From Thalassiosira profunda (Eukaryota > Bacillariophyta > Thalassiosirophyceae > Thalassiosirales > Thalassiosiraceae), in the NCBI GenBank assembly GCA_036939355.1, contig JALLAP010001806.1, positions 1-10,131 of the forward strand: a stretch of 10,131 nt of DNA, in the 5' to 3' direction. The notes beneath the pieces are model-generated. The model worked only from the letters and a program-made list of their open reading frames with translations, had not been told where the DNA came from and did not search any database. The translations under genes were made by a program, and so were the position numbers. Shown here piece by piece: positions 1 to 6,394 of this stretch; position 1 is the stretch's first letter, and each line of letters starts with the position of its first letter.

Positions 1-48
1 GTCCACGAGCAGCTCGGGGGCTCCGTCCCGATCGTGGGCGAGCTCTAA
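1..48 (+). CDS. Possible 3' end of an unidentified rightward gene (partial)
   Basis: The first 45 bases read as 15 open codons ending in TAA at 46-48. GC content falls sharply right after this stop, as expected at the end of a coding region in this GC-rich genome. The visible tail (V-H-E-Q-L-G-G-S-V-P-I-V-G-E-L) is too short to assign to a family, and I do not recognise it. It would be convergent with the leftward gene ending at 701. The call rests only on composition and one open frame, so it could be chance. Confidence 0.35.
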   Translation, partial: VHEQLGGSVPIVGEL

Positions 49-700
49 ATTGGCCCGCCTCTTGGGACTTACGAACCTTTGTGGCCAGAGAGACGGGATT
101 GGTGACTCAGTGCTGGAATCACCGCCTGAACACTCTTGAGCACTCTTTCTCTCTCTGATTGATTGGTTTTGTAGAAGCAATAGCGGTGCAATTCCTTTCT
201 CTGGGTCTAACCATTTAGGGCAGCAGTTGACTCTCGAAATGTCACTTTGTTTTGTTTCTCTACAATACATTCTTAGCATTATGAACAGCCCTACAATAGT
301 GAACCATGACACGCGTTCACAACACGCAGAGCACCATCTTTCGGTTCTGCCTTCTTTCCCGGCCTTCTAATCGCTGGCTATTTCCCAAGTCATATCTTGC
401 TTAGAACAAACCAAGCAGCTGCCGTTTCCTGACGGACCTCCTCTTGTAGACAGACCTCCTCTTCTTTGCAGCGAAGCGATCGCATAATACGTGGTGTCAT
501 TGCCTTGCGCTGGTTCGTCTCGGTCTGGGCAAGTGCTTCTGTTTGTAAAGAGACTTTGCGTAACTGCGAGTTGTCGGCTATGTACTTCGCCCATGAATGT
601 CTTGCGCAGATACACGCTGTAGTTCATTCATAACTCTGTAGTCAATTGTTTGTTAACGATTGCTGCTGCACGTGAATTGTTTCCGATTCCGCATATGTGG
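49..700. other. Intergenic region, convergent 3' flanks; no gene seen
   Basis: This stretch is less GC-rich than the genes around it and holds pyrimidine-rich runs, for example near 143-160. An 11-base direct repeat, gacctcctctt, occurs at 435-445 and 453-463. An 86-codon leftward open frame at 367-627 has no recognisable domain and no coding-like composition, so I do not call it. I see no tRNA, rRNA or clear polyadenylation signal. It most likely contains the 3' UTRs of the flanking convergent genes. Confidence 0.5.
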
Positions 701-2626
701 CTATGTCTGCTTCTCGCCGCAGTGGGAGCAAAACTGTGCCACAACCGGGAGCTGGCCGCCGCAGAAGACGCAGAATTTTTGGCCCGTGCTAGCATCTGGC
801 TTCCCCGCAACTTCTTTGTTTGCACCCCCGATTGCCTCTTCTCCTCTTCTGCTCGCACCAAGGTCGTCAATGTTCGCATTGGCTATCGATGTCTCGAGGG
901 CATCAGTTCCAGAGGGCGCAGAATCATCATCCGATTGTGCCGCCTTGCCTTCCTCGTGCCACTTGACCAACAAACTTCCAAGGTCACGGAACCGACCCAG
1001 TATTGCGTCGCTGAACTCGTCGTGCAGCGAATTGCTTAGGAATTCCGACTCTCCAATAGACATTTTGAGGGCGCCGTCGGACTTGGCAATGTCGTTGACA
1101 AGATCGGTCACTGATCGCTTCTTCTCCTCTGCGTCGGTTTTCTTTGTTGCATTTTTGCCTTCTTCGTCGTTGGCTATCAGTTCGCGCGTCCACACGGTCC
1201 TCATCTGCATCTCCTTCGCGGCAACCACATCCTTAAAAAAGTCGTCCCCAACGTGTACCCACCACGCTCCCACGGCTTCTGAGAAGGCACTCACCGCCTT
1301 CGGGTCGATATTCTTCCACGTGGGCTGTCCTGCAACCAAGTCAGACTGAATGTACGAGCCTGTGGCAATATCTTCGTCGAGGTCTCCCAAGAAGAACTCC
1401 TCGACACCTCTCCCATCCTTCTCGAGCTGCACCATCAGTGCCGCGACAGCCGCCTTGTAAACCCTCGGGTCTGGCTTGGACGCCCCGACGTCCTCAGCGC
1501 GGATCAGAAAGTCGAACACGCCCGAGAGCTCTGCCACCCGATCGGGATTGGAGTTGCCGTCCGTAATGGCGCCAATGTACACCTTTTGCGACGCATCGTC
1601 GGGCCGCAGCTGCGATCGAAGGTTGGTCAACGTTTGGACGGCCAACGGGGCAAAGTTGCGCGAGATGGATTGGCACCGCGCCTCCATCCACACCTCGAAC
1701 GCGCGGTCGACTTCGTCCTCCAATTCCGGGGGTGAGGCGGTTGTTGCGTCGACGCATTCTTGAAGCAAAGAGCGAACGGCATCCTTTCGCAGCAAGGTGA
1801 GATACACAGGCTTCTTCTTCACCTGCCCCCCTTGCTTGCTGCCGAACGACGCCTGAATGTGCACCCCACTGGCCCCATTGGCGGCGGCAGGTATATTGAT
1901 CTCAGATTGTCCCACATTATGCACCAGATCGGAATAGTCGCCGCCGTCATCCGCGCCATCGCTATCGATAGAATTCCCCTCAGCAAAATCAATCCCCGCA
2001 TAGCGATCCGCGAACTGCTTGAACAACTTCCCCATTCGCTTCTCCGATCGCTCCTCTATGCCAAACGCTTCCATCAAGTGCGTCGCCAACGCATCGTTGG
2101 CGTCGGAGAGGGTCGCGCCCGTCTTCCATACGGTGTTGTCGAGGTCAAAGGTGACCACCCGAATCTCGGAGGCGGTGGAAGATGTTTGCGGATCGTCTAC
2201 TTCGTTGATTGCAGACGCGGCAGATGCCAGCGGATCGAATTGCTCGTTTGCAGACTGCTGTTGCGCAGGGGCGTAATACATTCTCTCCCACTTGTTTGGG
2301 TCGTCGCCTTCACCAGTCGCAGGAGGCTCTCCATTGCCCCCCGCGAAGTTCATGCTCTGATACACTTGCGTCTTTCTCCTCGAATACCCGTTTGGTGGAC
2401 GATTCAGACGATGTCCCAACCCAACCAGCGACGGACCAAAGGCAGCCCTCTCACTCGAACAAGCCCGCCGCCCCAACTGCCCAAACGCCGGGCGGCAACG
2501 CATGCAGGGCGTTGCAGTGAACGCTGACGCAGCCGAGGAAATTAGTGCACAAGACGTGCTCGCCGTGGCGCAGAAGGCCCAGAAAATCGACAAACGCGTG
2601 ACCCCGCCCTTCGGGGTGTGCCGCAT
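701..2626 (-). CDS. Predicted plastid-targeted HAD-superfamily hydrolase with C-terminal zinc ribbon
   Basis: The 641-residue product is a haloacid dehalogenase-type hydrolase, probably a phosphatase of unknown substrate. HAD motifs are in order: motif I D-L-D-N-T (nucleophile D161, acid/base D163), motif II I-T-D-G-N (T355), motif III lysine K384 in S-K-P-D-P, and motif IV G-D-D-x4-D (D461, D466). About 190 residues between motifs I and II fit a C1-type helical cap with low-complexity insertions. C619/C622 and C633/C636 form a C-terminal zinc ribbon. The frame stays open upstream to 2728, but the codon there is TTG. The first ATG is at 2626, and starting there places a basic N-terminus, a hydrophobic core (12-32) and an ASAF motif (33-36) at the start. 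This is the signal-peptide/transit-peptide junction used for import into complex plastids. Plastid location is inferred; the HAD fold is clear from the motifs. A cytosolic form from a downstream Met is possible. Confidence 0.85.
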   Translation of the reverse strand: MRHTPKGGVTRLSIFWAFCATASTSCALISSAASAFTATPCMRCRPAFGQLGRRACSSERAAFGPSLVGLGHRLNRPPNGYSRRKTQVYQSMNFAGGNGEPPATGEGDDPNKWERMYYAPAQQQSANEQFDPLASAASAINEVDDPQTSSTASEIRVVTFDLDNTVWKTGATLSDANDALATHLMEAFGIEERSEKRMGKLFKQFADRYAGIDFAEGNSIDSDGADDGGDYSDLVHNVGQSEINIPAAANGASGVHIQASFGSKQGGQVKKKPVYLTLLRKDAVRSLLQECVDATTASPPELEDEVDRAFEVWMEARCQSISRNFAPLAVQTLTNLRSQLRPDDASQKVYIGAITDGNSNPDRVAELSGVFDFLIRAEDVGASKPDPRVYKAAVAALMVQLEKDGRGVEEFFLGDLDEDIATGSYIQSDLVAGQPTWKNIDPKAVSAFSEAVGAWWVHVGDDFFKDVVAAKEMQMRTVWTRELIANDEEGKNATKKTDAEEKKRSVTDLVNDIAKSDGALKMSIGESEFLSNSLHDEFSDAILGRFRDLGSLLVKWHEEGKAAQSDDDSAPSGTDALETSIANANIDDLGASRRGEEAIGGANKEVAGKPDASTGQKFCVFCGGQLPVVAQFCSHCGEKQT

Positions 2627-2834
2627 CGTATTAAGGAGGCCGCTCCGTCGCTCGATGGTATTGCGCCGGCTCACAAAGGGGGCGGGGCTGGGGGCTGGGC
2701 GGGGTGACGATTTGAAAGGCAAAAGCAAAGTGCAAAGTGCCCGCCCCAGTCAAGAAGGCAGTGTACTACGTACAAAATATGTAGGTAGGTAGGACTCCAA
2801 TGAGGACAGAGCTCTCCCTCTTCTCCCTTCTCCG
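2627..2834 (-). promoter_or_regulatory. Putative upstream region of the HAD hydrolase gene
   Basis: These 208 bases separate the HAD start codon from the stop of the next leftward gene. They must therefore hold the HAD promoter and 5' UTR and the 3' UTR of the PT-repeat gene. They contain a TACGTA palindrome (2767-2772), a GTAGGTAGGTAGG run just after it, an ATTGG (CCAAT on the + strand near 2796) and GGGCGGG-type GC boxes around 2680-2703. No convincing TATA box was seen. The open frame that reaches to 2728 has only a TTG there and is read as leader. Confidence 0.4.
2767..2772. promoter_or_regulatory. TACGTA palindrome (ACGT-core site)
   Basis: This is a perfect 6-base palindrome about 140 bases upstream of the HAD start codon. 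It has the ACGT core preferred by many bZIP factors. The same hexamer occurs three times in the divergent promoter at 6208-6234. Function is inferred from sequence only, and a single hexamer is expected by chance every few kilobases. Confidence 0.25.
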
Positions 2835-3782
2835 TCATTTGCAAACCTCCTCCTTCGTCTCCTTGTCCTTCCCACACTTTCCGCTGCAGCAAATCTTCTT
2901 CCCGCCCGCAGGACACGGCAAGCCAGTTATCGCACACGCCGTGGGCGCCGCCGTGGGAGCAAAACTGGGTTCGTTCGAGAGCGACGGAGTCGCCGTCGGC
3001 ATTTCCGACGGTCCGAGCGTCGGCCGTGTTGTCGGACTGTCAGACGGTGCAAGCGTCGGCCGTGTTGTCGGGTTGTCAGACGGTGCAAGCGTCGGCCGCG
3101 GCGTTGTCGGTGCATTGGAGGGCAATGAGCTGGGACTCTCGGTAAAGAAAAAAGTGGGCCAAACCGCGAAGTCCGGCTTCGGCTCAGCCGTGGGGTTCTC
3201 TGTCAACAGCATTGACGTTGTGGGGTTCTCCGTCGGCACTGACGTTGGCTGAGCCGATGTAGGTTCATTCGAGAGTGACGGTCTCCCTGTTGGCGCGGAC
3301 GTCGTCAGATTGTAGGAGGAGGGTGCCGTTGTCGGAGGCGCGGGCGATGGTTGAACGGTTGGCACATACGAAACGGCGGATGGGGCCGGAGTCGGAGCGA
3401 TCCCAACAAGGCCCAACAGCGCCGTCTCATCCGCGTCTCTGGATAGAGTGTTTGTCCCGCCCTTCATCACCACCGCGAGCGCGATCGAGGCCGCGAGGAG
3501 CGGCACGAGCGATATTGCAACTATTGCCTTGCTCCTCCGCTGTACCGCCTCTAACCTACTGGCATCCTCTATCCTTCTCGCCCCGCGTCCTCCTCCGGAT
3601 TCACCCTGTCTCCCATCGACCAACGAGACCTCTACCTGACCGATGTGGCCCTCTTCCTCATGCGCACAATCACTACTGCTCTCGCCCGCGGTGAGGCTCC
3701 GGCGGGTCTCCTTGGCGCCGTTGGCTGGCGCCATGCCAATATCCACGGCCAGTAGCCCTGGCGACGGCGATTCCTGTTCCAT
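2835..3782 (-). CDS. Single-pass membrane protein with Ser/Pro/Thr-repeat stalk and six-Cys knottin-like tip
   Basis: The product is 315 residues, with a verified ATG at 3782. Residues 1-85 are hydrophilic and acidic/basic, with no signal peptide. Residues 86-106 form one hydrophobic segment flanked by R-R-S-K on the N side, consistent with a type II orientation (N-terminus in the cytosol, C-terminus outside or lumenal). Residues 128-281 are a P/T/S-rich stalk with PTxxPS-like units, probably O-glycosylated, including an exact-period 12-residue repeat at about 226-263. The last 33 residues hold cysteines 283, 290, 298, 299, 303 and 314. Their spacing C-x6-C-x7-CC-x3-C-x10-C matches the inhibitor-cystine-knot framework. 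PT stalks are frequent in diatom cell-surface proteins, and a wall- or surface-associated role is inferred. No enzymatic domain is seen and the function is unknown. The lone C39 in the cytosolic tail is not part of the pattern. Confidence 0.75.
   Translation of the reverse strand: MEQESPSPGLLAVDIGMAPANGAKETRRSLTAGESSSDCAHEEEGHIGQVEVSLVDGRQGESGGGRGARRIEDASRLEAVQRRSKAIVAISLVPLLAASIALAVVMKGGTNTLSRDADETALLGLVGIAPTPAPSAVSYVPTVQPSPAPPTTAPSSYNLTTSAPTGRPSLSNEPTSAQPTSVPTENPTTSMLLTENPTAEPKPDFAVWPTFFFTESPSSLPSNAPTTPRPTLAPSDNPTTRPTLAPSDSPTTRPTLGPSEMPTATPSLSNEPSFAPTAAPTACAITGLPCPAGGKKICCSGKCGKDKETKEEVCK
3007..3110. repeat. 36-bp tandem repeat, about 2.5-3 copies, inside the PT stalk
   Basis: Near-identical units start at 3007, 3043 and 3079. 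The first two span 36 bases each; the third matches for about 20 bases and then diverges. The unit length is a multiple of three, so each copy encodes 12 residues (T-T-R-P-T-L-A-P-S-D-x-P type) and keeps the frame. The few substitutions suggest recent duplication, and such arrays often vary in copy number between alleles. Confidence 0.85.
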
Positions 3783-4021
3783 TCTTGAGGCGCCACCAAC
3801 TCTTCATCGTCGGTAGGTCTAGTGCGCCGACCAGGTGAGCGGGGCCGCCAGGGTCGTCGTATTTCCGAGGGGCCTCTCCTCTGTTCGTGAGATGTCTTGT
3901 GTCTCAAATCCGGCTTTTCCGCCCTGAGTAGACTTCACAAAGGAATTGGTACAATTTTCGCCCAGCAGGGTACGCAACGCCTTCGAAGCTCAAAAGCCAA
4001 CGAACACATTTAGCTCATTAT
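3783..4021 (-). promoter_or_regulatory. Intergenic region upstream of the PT-repeat gene
   Basis: These 239 bases lie between the start of the PT-repeat gene and the stop of the next leftward gene. They should contain the promoter and 5' UTR of the first and the 3' UTR of the second. Composition shifts from GC-rich near the start codon to AT-richer toward 3950-4021. I saw no TATA box, no TACGTA site and no canonical AATAAA in the leftward orientation. Confidence 0.35.
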
Positions 4022-6148
4022 CTACTTTGTTAGATCACCTCCCTCCTCCTTCTTGATGCTGACCGGACCGCTTTTCTTGGCGTGGGCAGTAGCACTCACC
4101 ATCAGTTGCAAATCTGCTCTCTCCAAATTGGTGCAGGGATTTGGCGCCCAAGCGGGACCGCCCTGCTTCTCTCTCGTGCTCGCAGAATGGGACGGTCCGC
4201 TGGCCTCTGGCGGCCAGGCGCAATTGGCTTTCATCGCCACCTTGGCCATTGCATCGCTCGACTTCTCATCTGCTTCGATGACATTTGTGCAGTGGTCGAC
4301 CAGGACACCGTAGAACCCACACAGCGAGTGCTCCAACGTCTCGAGGTCGTACGGCCGTCCGCGGGCGCACTCGTTCCAGCTTTTCTCCACCCCAGTTCTC
4401 TTCAATGCCGTGCCAAACTCGGCCAAGATCCGCTTCGCCCTCTCCAACGCAACTGCCTGGCTCGTATCCTTGTCTGTTTCCAATACGATGGAGGCCCCAC
4501 CATCGATAATGTACGCACCCTTGCGTGCCCCAGGACCGAACAGGGCATAGTCGAACAGCGAGCCCTGCACCGCCCAAGTTGGAAGAATGGTGGTGTCCGG
4601 AAACAGCCCACACTGGACGACTGATACCAGGTCGCTGAAGATTTGCCAGGCGAAGAACGGACCAACAGTGTCCAAAGTGCGCAGATCGTCCAATATCGTC
4701 TCGACGACGTGCGCTCGCCAAAACGACACACTCATGTTTCGCAATCGCTCGCAGTCCTTCGCAGCCAGCCTGGAGAGCATGGCCAGGATCCGCTCCTTGG
4801 GCTGCACCTGGTGCTCCCCGGTCATGACGCCCCGTCCCCGCCAGCCCTCCCACTTGATAAACGTCTTGAAATCGTTTATCTCGGACGGCAGCGGGAGCTC
4901 GGCGACGCAGCAAATGGGCGTGCGTTTGCCGTTCATCTGCTCCGCGCAGAACTCCTTCCCCCACTTGTCGCGGTAGCCGTGTCGTCCGTGCAGTGTCACC
5001 CCCGACGCGGCGATGGCGTGGAACTCCTCGCTGCGAACGCCGGGCGGCCCGTGGCACCGCTCCTCGTACAGCGACGTGCTCCCACTTTGTCTCGCGAGAA
5101 TCTCTGACACGGGGAGATGCAGTTTTGCTGCAAGTGCTTTCACAGCCGCCCACCGGGAGAAGGTGCTCAGTCGATTGAAGCAGCGATACGCGATTGATCC
5201 CCAGAGCGCCGCCTCTGCTGGGGACAGTGACATCTCCCCCGCTTTCTCCACCAGATTGGGCGCCATGCGGCAATACCCAATCGATCCCCGATCGTCGCAC
5301 CGCCACAGGGCCGCCGTGCCGCCCACGGAATTGTACGGGGGCGACCGCCCCTCGTCGAACCGCCGCACGGAGGCGAGGAGCTTGCGGTAATCGTACAGGG
5401 CCAGCTCGTCGACCCAGTCCGAGAACGCCATTGGAAAAGGGACAAACTCCGGAGAGGTGGAGTCGGACCGCGCGGGTGAGAGGTGGGGCCAGCCGTGCGT
5501 CTTCTCTGCAACTTCCTCCCACCACTCCGGCGCTGCTTGGCCTTTGAGGGATGACGACGGTGGAGCCCGCAGGGCGCACGAGGCGTGGACGTGCGCCACG
5601 GTTCGCTTCCCCGCGCCCTTCCCCGTCCGCGGTTTGAGGCGGACCGGCAGAAGCTGCGCGGGATTGTTGAGGCTGATGTCGGGCTTCCTCCCGTGGGCCG
5701 CGCACATGATGCACCGCATTTCGTCGTCACCGGATTCATCGTCGCTGCTGTCGCTGATGTCCCTTTCCAGCGCGGCGAGCGCCCGGGCTGCAGTCGGGCT
5801 CGGCCTTTTGTGCGTCGTTTGGTTGTTGATGTGTGTGGTGTCACTGCTGCAACTCTTTGTGGCAACCCGGCGGCGCTTGCAAGGCGTGGATTTCTCCCGG
5901 AAGTCCCGATACAGCGCGATTGCAGCCATCACCTCTTCCAAATAGAGGTCCTCCCGGTCGCCGTCATCATATTCCACGTGCCACAGGGGAGTGCCATCAC
6001 CATCAGCGTCAGCGAAATAGTTCGTGATGGTGCCGCAGAAAACATCGCTGCCAAAACGCTTGGCGACGCGAGACTCGAGGTATTGTTTCGGGTCCGCCGC
6101 CGCCGCCGCCGCGGGCAGTGCCGCCGTCGTTTCTGCCGCTTTGTCCAT
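4022..6148 (-). CDS. Nuclear Tudor / PHD-like protein with a thymine-hypermodification-type helical domain (HMUDK_hel / aGPT-Pplase-like)
   Basis: The product is 708 residues from the first ATG at 6148; the frame is open to 6184, but only a TTG lies there. Residues 25-85 form a Tudor-like module (R-V-A-K-R-F start, W-H-V-E-Y-D-D-G-D core) like the PTM/DIR17 type of plants and algae. A basic NLS-like K-R-R-R-V follows at 91-95, then an acidic Ser/Asp tract (130-144). C146/C149 with H188/C191 (H-V-H-x2-C-A) resemble half of an extended PHD finger. Residues about 242-620 carry motifs I associate with the helical domain of phage 5-hmdU DNA kinases and the alpha-glutamyl/putrescinyl-thymine pyrophosphorylase group: Y-R-C-F-N-R-L-S-T (321-329), G-P-F-F-A-W-Q-I-F-S-D-L (496-507), G-P-G-A-R-K-G (538-544) and E-H-S-L-C-G-F (606-612). 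The C-terminus has a SUMO-type I-K-K-E (698-701). Chromatin-targeted action on modified thymine is inferred. The family call comes from remembered motifs, not a search; it could instead be a DNA-binding relative without catalysis. Confidence 0.65.
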   Translation of the reverse strand: MDKAAETTAALPAAAAAADPKQYLESRVAKRFGSDVFCGTITNYFADADGDGTPLWHVEYDDGDREDLYLEEVMAAIALYRDFREKSTPCKRRRVATKSCSSDTTHINNQTTHKRPSPTAARALAALERDISDSSDDESGDDEMRCIMCAAHGRKPDISLNNPAQLLPVRLKPRTGKGAGKRTVAHVHASCALRAPPSSSLKGQAAPEWWEEVAEKTHGWPHLSPARSDSTSPEFVPFPMAFSDWVDELALYDYRKLLASVRRFDEGRSPPYNSVGGTAALWRCDDRGSIGYCRMAPNLVEKAGEMSLSPAEAALWGSIAYRCFNRLSTFSRWAAVKALAAKLHLPVSEILARQSGSTSLYEERCHGPPGVRSEEFHAIAASGVTLHGRHGYRDKWGKEFCAEQMNGKRTPICCVAELPLPSEINDFKTFIKWEGWRGRGVMTGEHQVQPKERILAMLSRLAAKDCERLRNMSVSFWRAHVVETILDDLRTLDTVGPFFAWQIFSDLVSVVQCGLFPDTTILPTWAVQGSLFDYALFGPGARKGAYIIDGGASIVLETDKDTSQAVALERAKRILAEFGTALKRTGVEKSWNECARGRPYDLETLEHSLCGFYGVLVDHCTNVIEADEKSSDAMAKVAMKANCAWPPEASGPSHSASTREKQGGPAWAPNPCTNLERADLQLMVSATAHAKKSGPVSIKKEEGGDLTK
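6094..6111. repeat. (CCG)6 trinucleotide microsatellite
   Basis: Six perfect CCG units in the + strand encode most of the polyalanine tract (residues 13-18) near the N-terminus of the leftward Tudor/PHD-like protein. The tract lies before the first domain and preserves frame, so its length is probably variable and tolerated. Confidence 0.85.
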
Positions 6149-6176
6149 CGTCGAGGCGGCGGGTATCTTTGCTTTG

Positions 6177-6203
6177 TTAGCCAATCTTTGTGCTCGATCT
6201 CAT
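6177..6203 (-). other. Possible 8-codon upstream ORF before the Tudor/PHD-like gene
   Basis: A leftward ATG at 6203 opens a frame M-R-S-S-T-K-I-G that stops with TAA at 6177-6179, 28 bases before the main ATG at 6148 and out of frame with it. If the transcript starts upstream of 6203, this short frame would be met first by scanning ribosomes and could lower translation of the main protein. The transcription start is unknown, so this is tentative. Confidence 0.3.
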
Positions 6204-6207
6204 GGCT

Positions 6208-6241
6208 TACGTACTACTTACGTACTTTTACGTAGACGTAC
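6208..6241. promoter_or_regulatory. Cluster of ACGT-core palindromes (three TACGTA plus GACGTAC)
   Basis: TACGTA occurs at 6208-6213, 6219-6224 and 6229-6234, with a fourth ACGT core at 6236-6239. The first three are spaced 11 and 10 bases apart, about one helical turn, so all would face the same side of the DNA. ACGT cores are typical bZIP binding sites; related TGACGT-type elements control CO2/cAMP-responsive genes in diatoms. The cluster lies 60-93 bases upstream of the leftward ATG and about 213-246 upstream of the XDH ATG. Binding is inferred. Confidence 0.55.
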
Positions 6242-6364
6242 TTATGTAGACGCGCGCAAGCAAGCACAAAGCATCAAGCAGCAAGCAGACAGAAGAACGG
6301 CAGAAGAACTGTCAAGCCAAGAAGAGAAGAGCAACAGCGCCAGGAGAGAGACGACGCGGCAAGG

Positions 6365-6394
6365 CCAATCGGCGGGGGGCCAATCGGCGGGGGG
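6365..6394 (+). repeat. Perfect 15-bp tandem duplication carrying CCAAT and a G-rich run
   Basis: The unit ccaatcggcgggggg is present twice without a mismatch, at 6365-6379 and 6380-6394. Each copy holds a CCAAT box (NF-Y-type) next to a GGCGGGGGG run. The two CCAAT boxes lie about 74-89 bases before the XDH start codon, a plausible promoter-proximal position. Whether NF-Y or a GC-box factor binds here is inferred from motif identity. Confidence 0.6.

Noticed and set aside
505..530. A ggttcgtctc stretch resembling a tRNA B box
   Set aside because: The conserved positions after GGTTCG do not fit the B-box consensus, and no acceptor or anticodon stem can be folded around it by eye.
367..627. 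An 86-codon leftward frame in the intergenic region
   Set aside because: The composition is unlike the neighbouring genes, and no motif, signal or family resemblance was found.
660..1349. A 229-codon rightward frame overlapping the end of the HAD gene
   Set aside because: It is serine-rich shadow translation of the HAD coding strand and has no domain or coding signal of its own.
2627..2728. A 34-residue N-terminal extension of the HAD protein from a TTG codon
   Set aside because: There is no ATG, the extension is Pro/Arg-rich, and it would bury the signal peptide and ASAF motif that fit perfectly when starting at 2626.
3007..3110. A CRISPR-like array of 36-base repeats
   Set aside because: The units are directly adjacent with no spacers, lie within a coding frame and encode a 12-residue protein repeat.
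4266..5714. A 482-codon leftward frame overlapping the Tudor/PHD-like gene
   Set aside because: It is in a shifted frame on the same strand, rich in Arg/Gly/Ala as expected from GC-rich shadow translation, and shows no domain, while the main frame has clear domains throughout.
6149..6184. A 12-residue extension of the Tudor/PHD-like protein from a TTG codon
   Set aside because: Eukaryotic nuclear genes rarely start at TTG, and the next in-frame codon that is ATG (6148) still precedes all domains.
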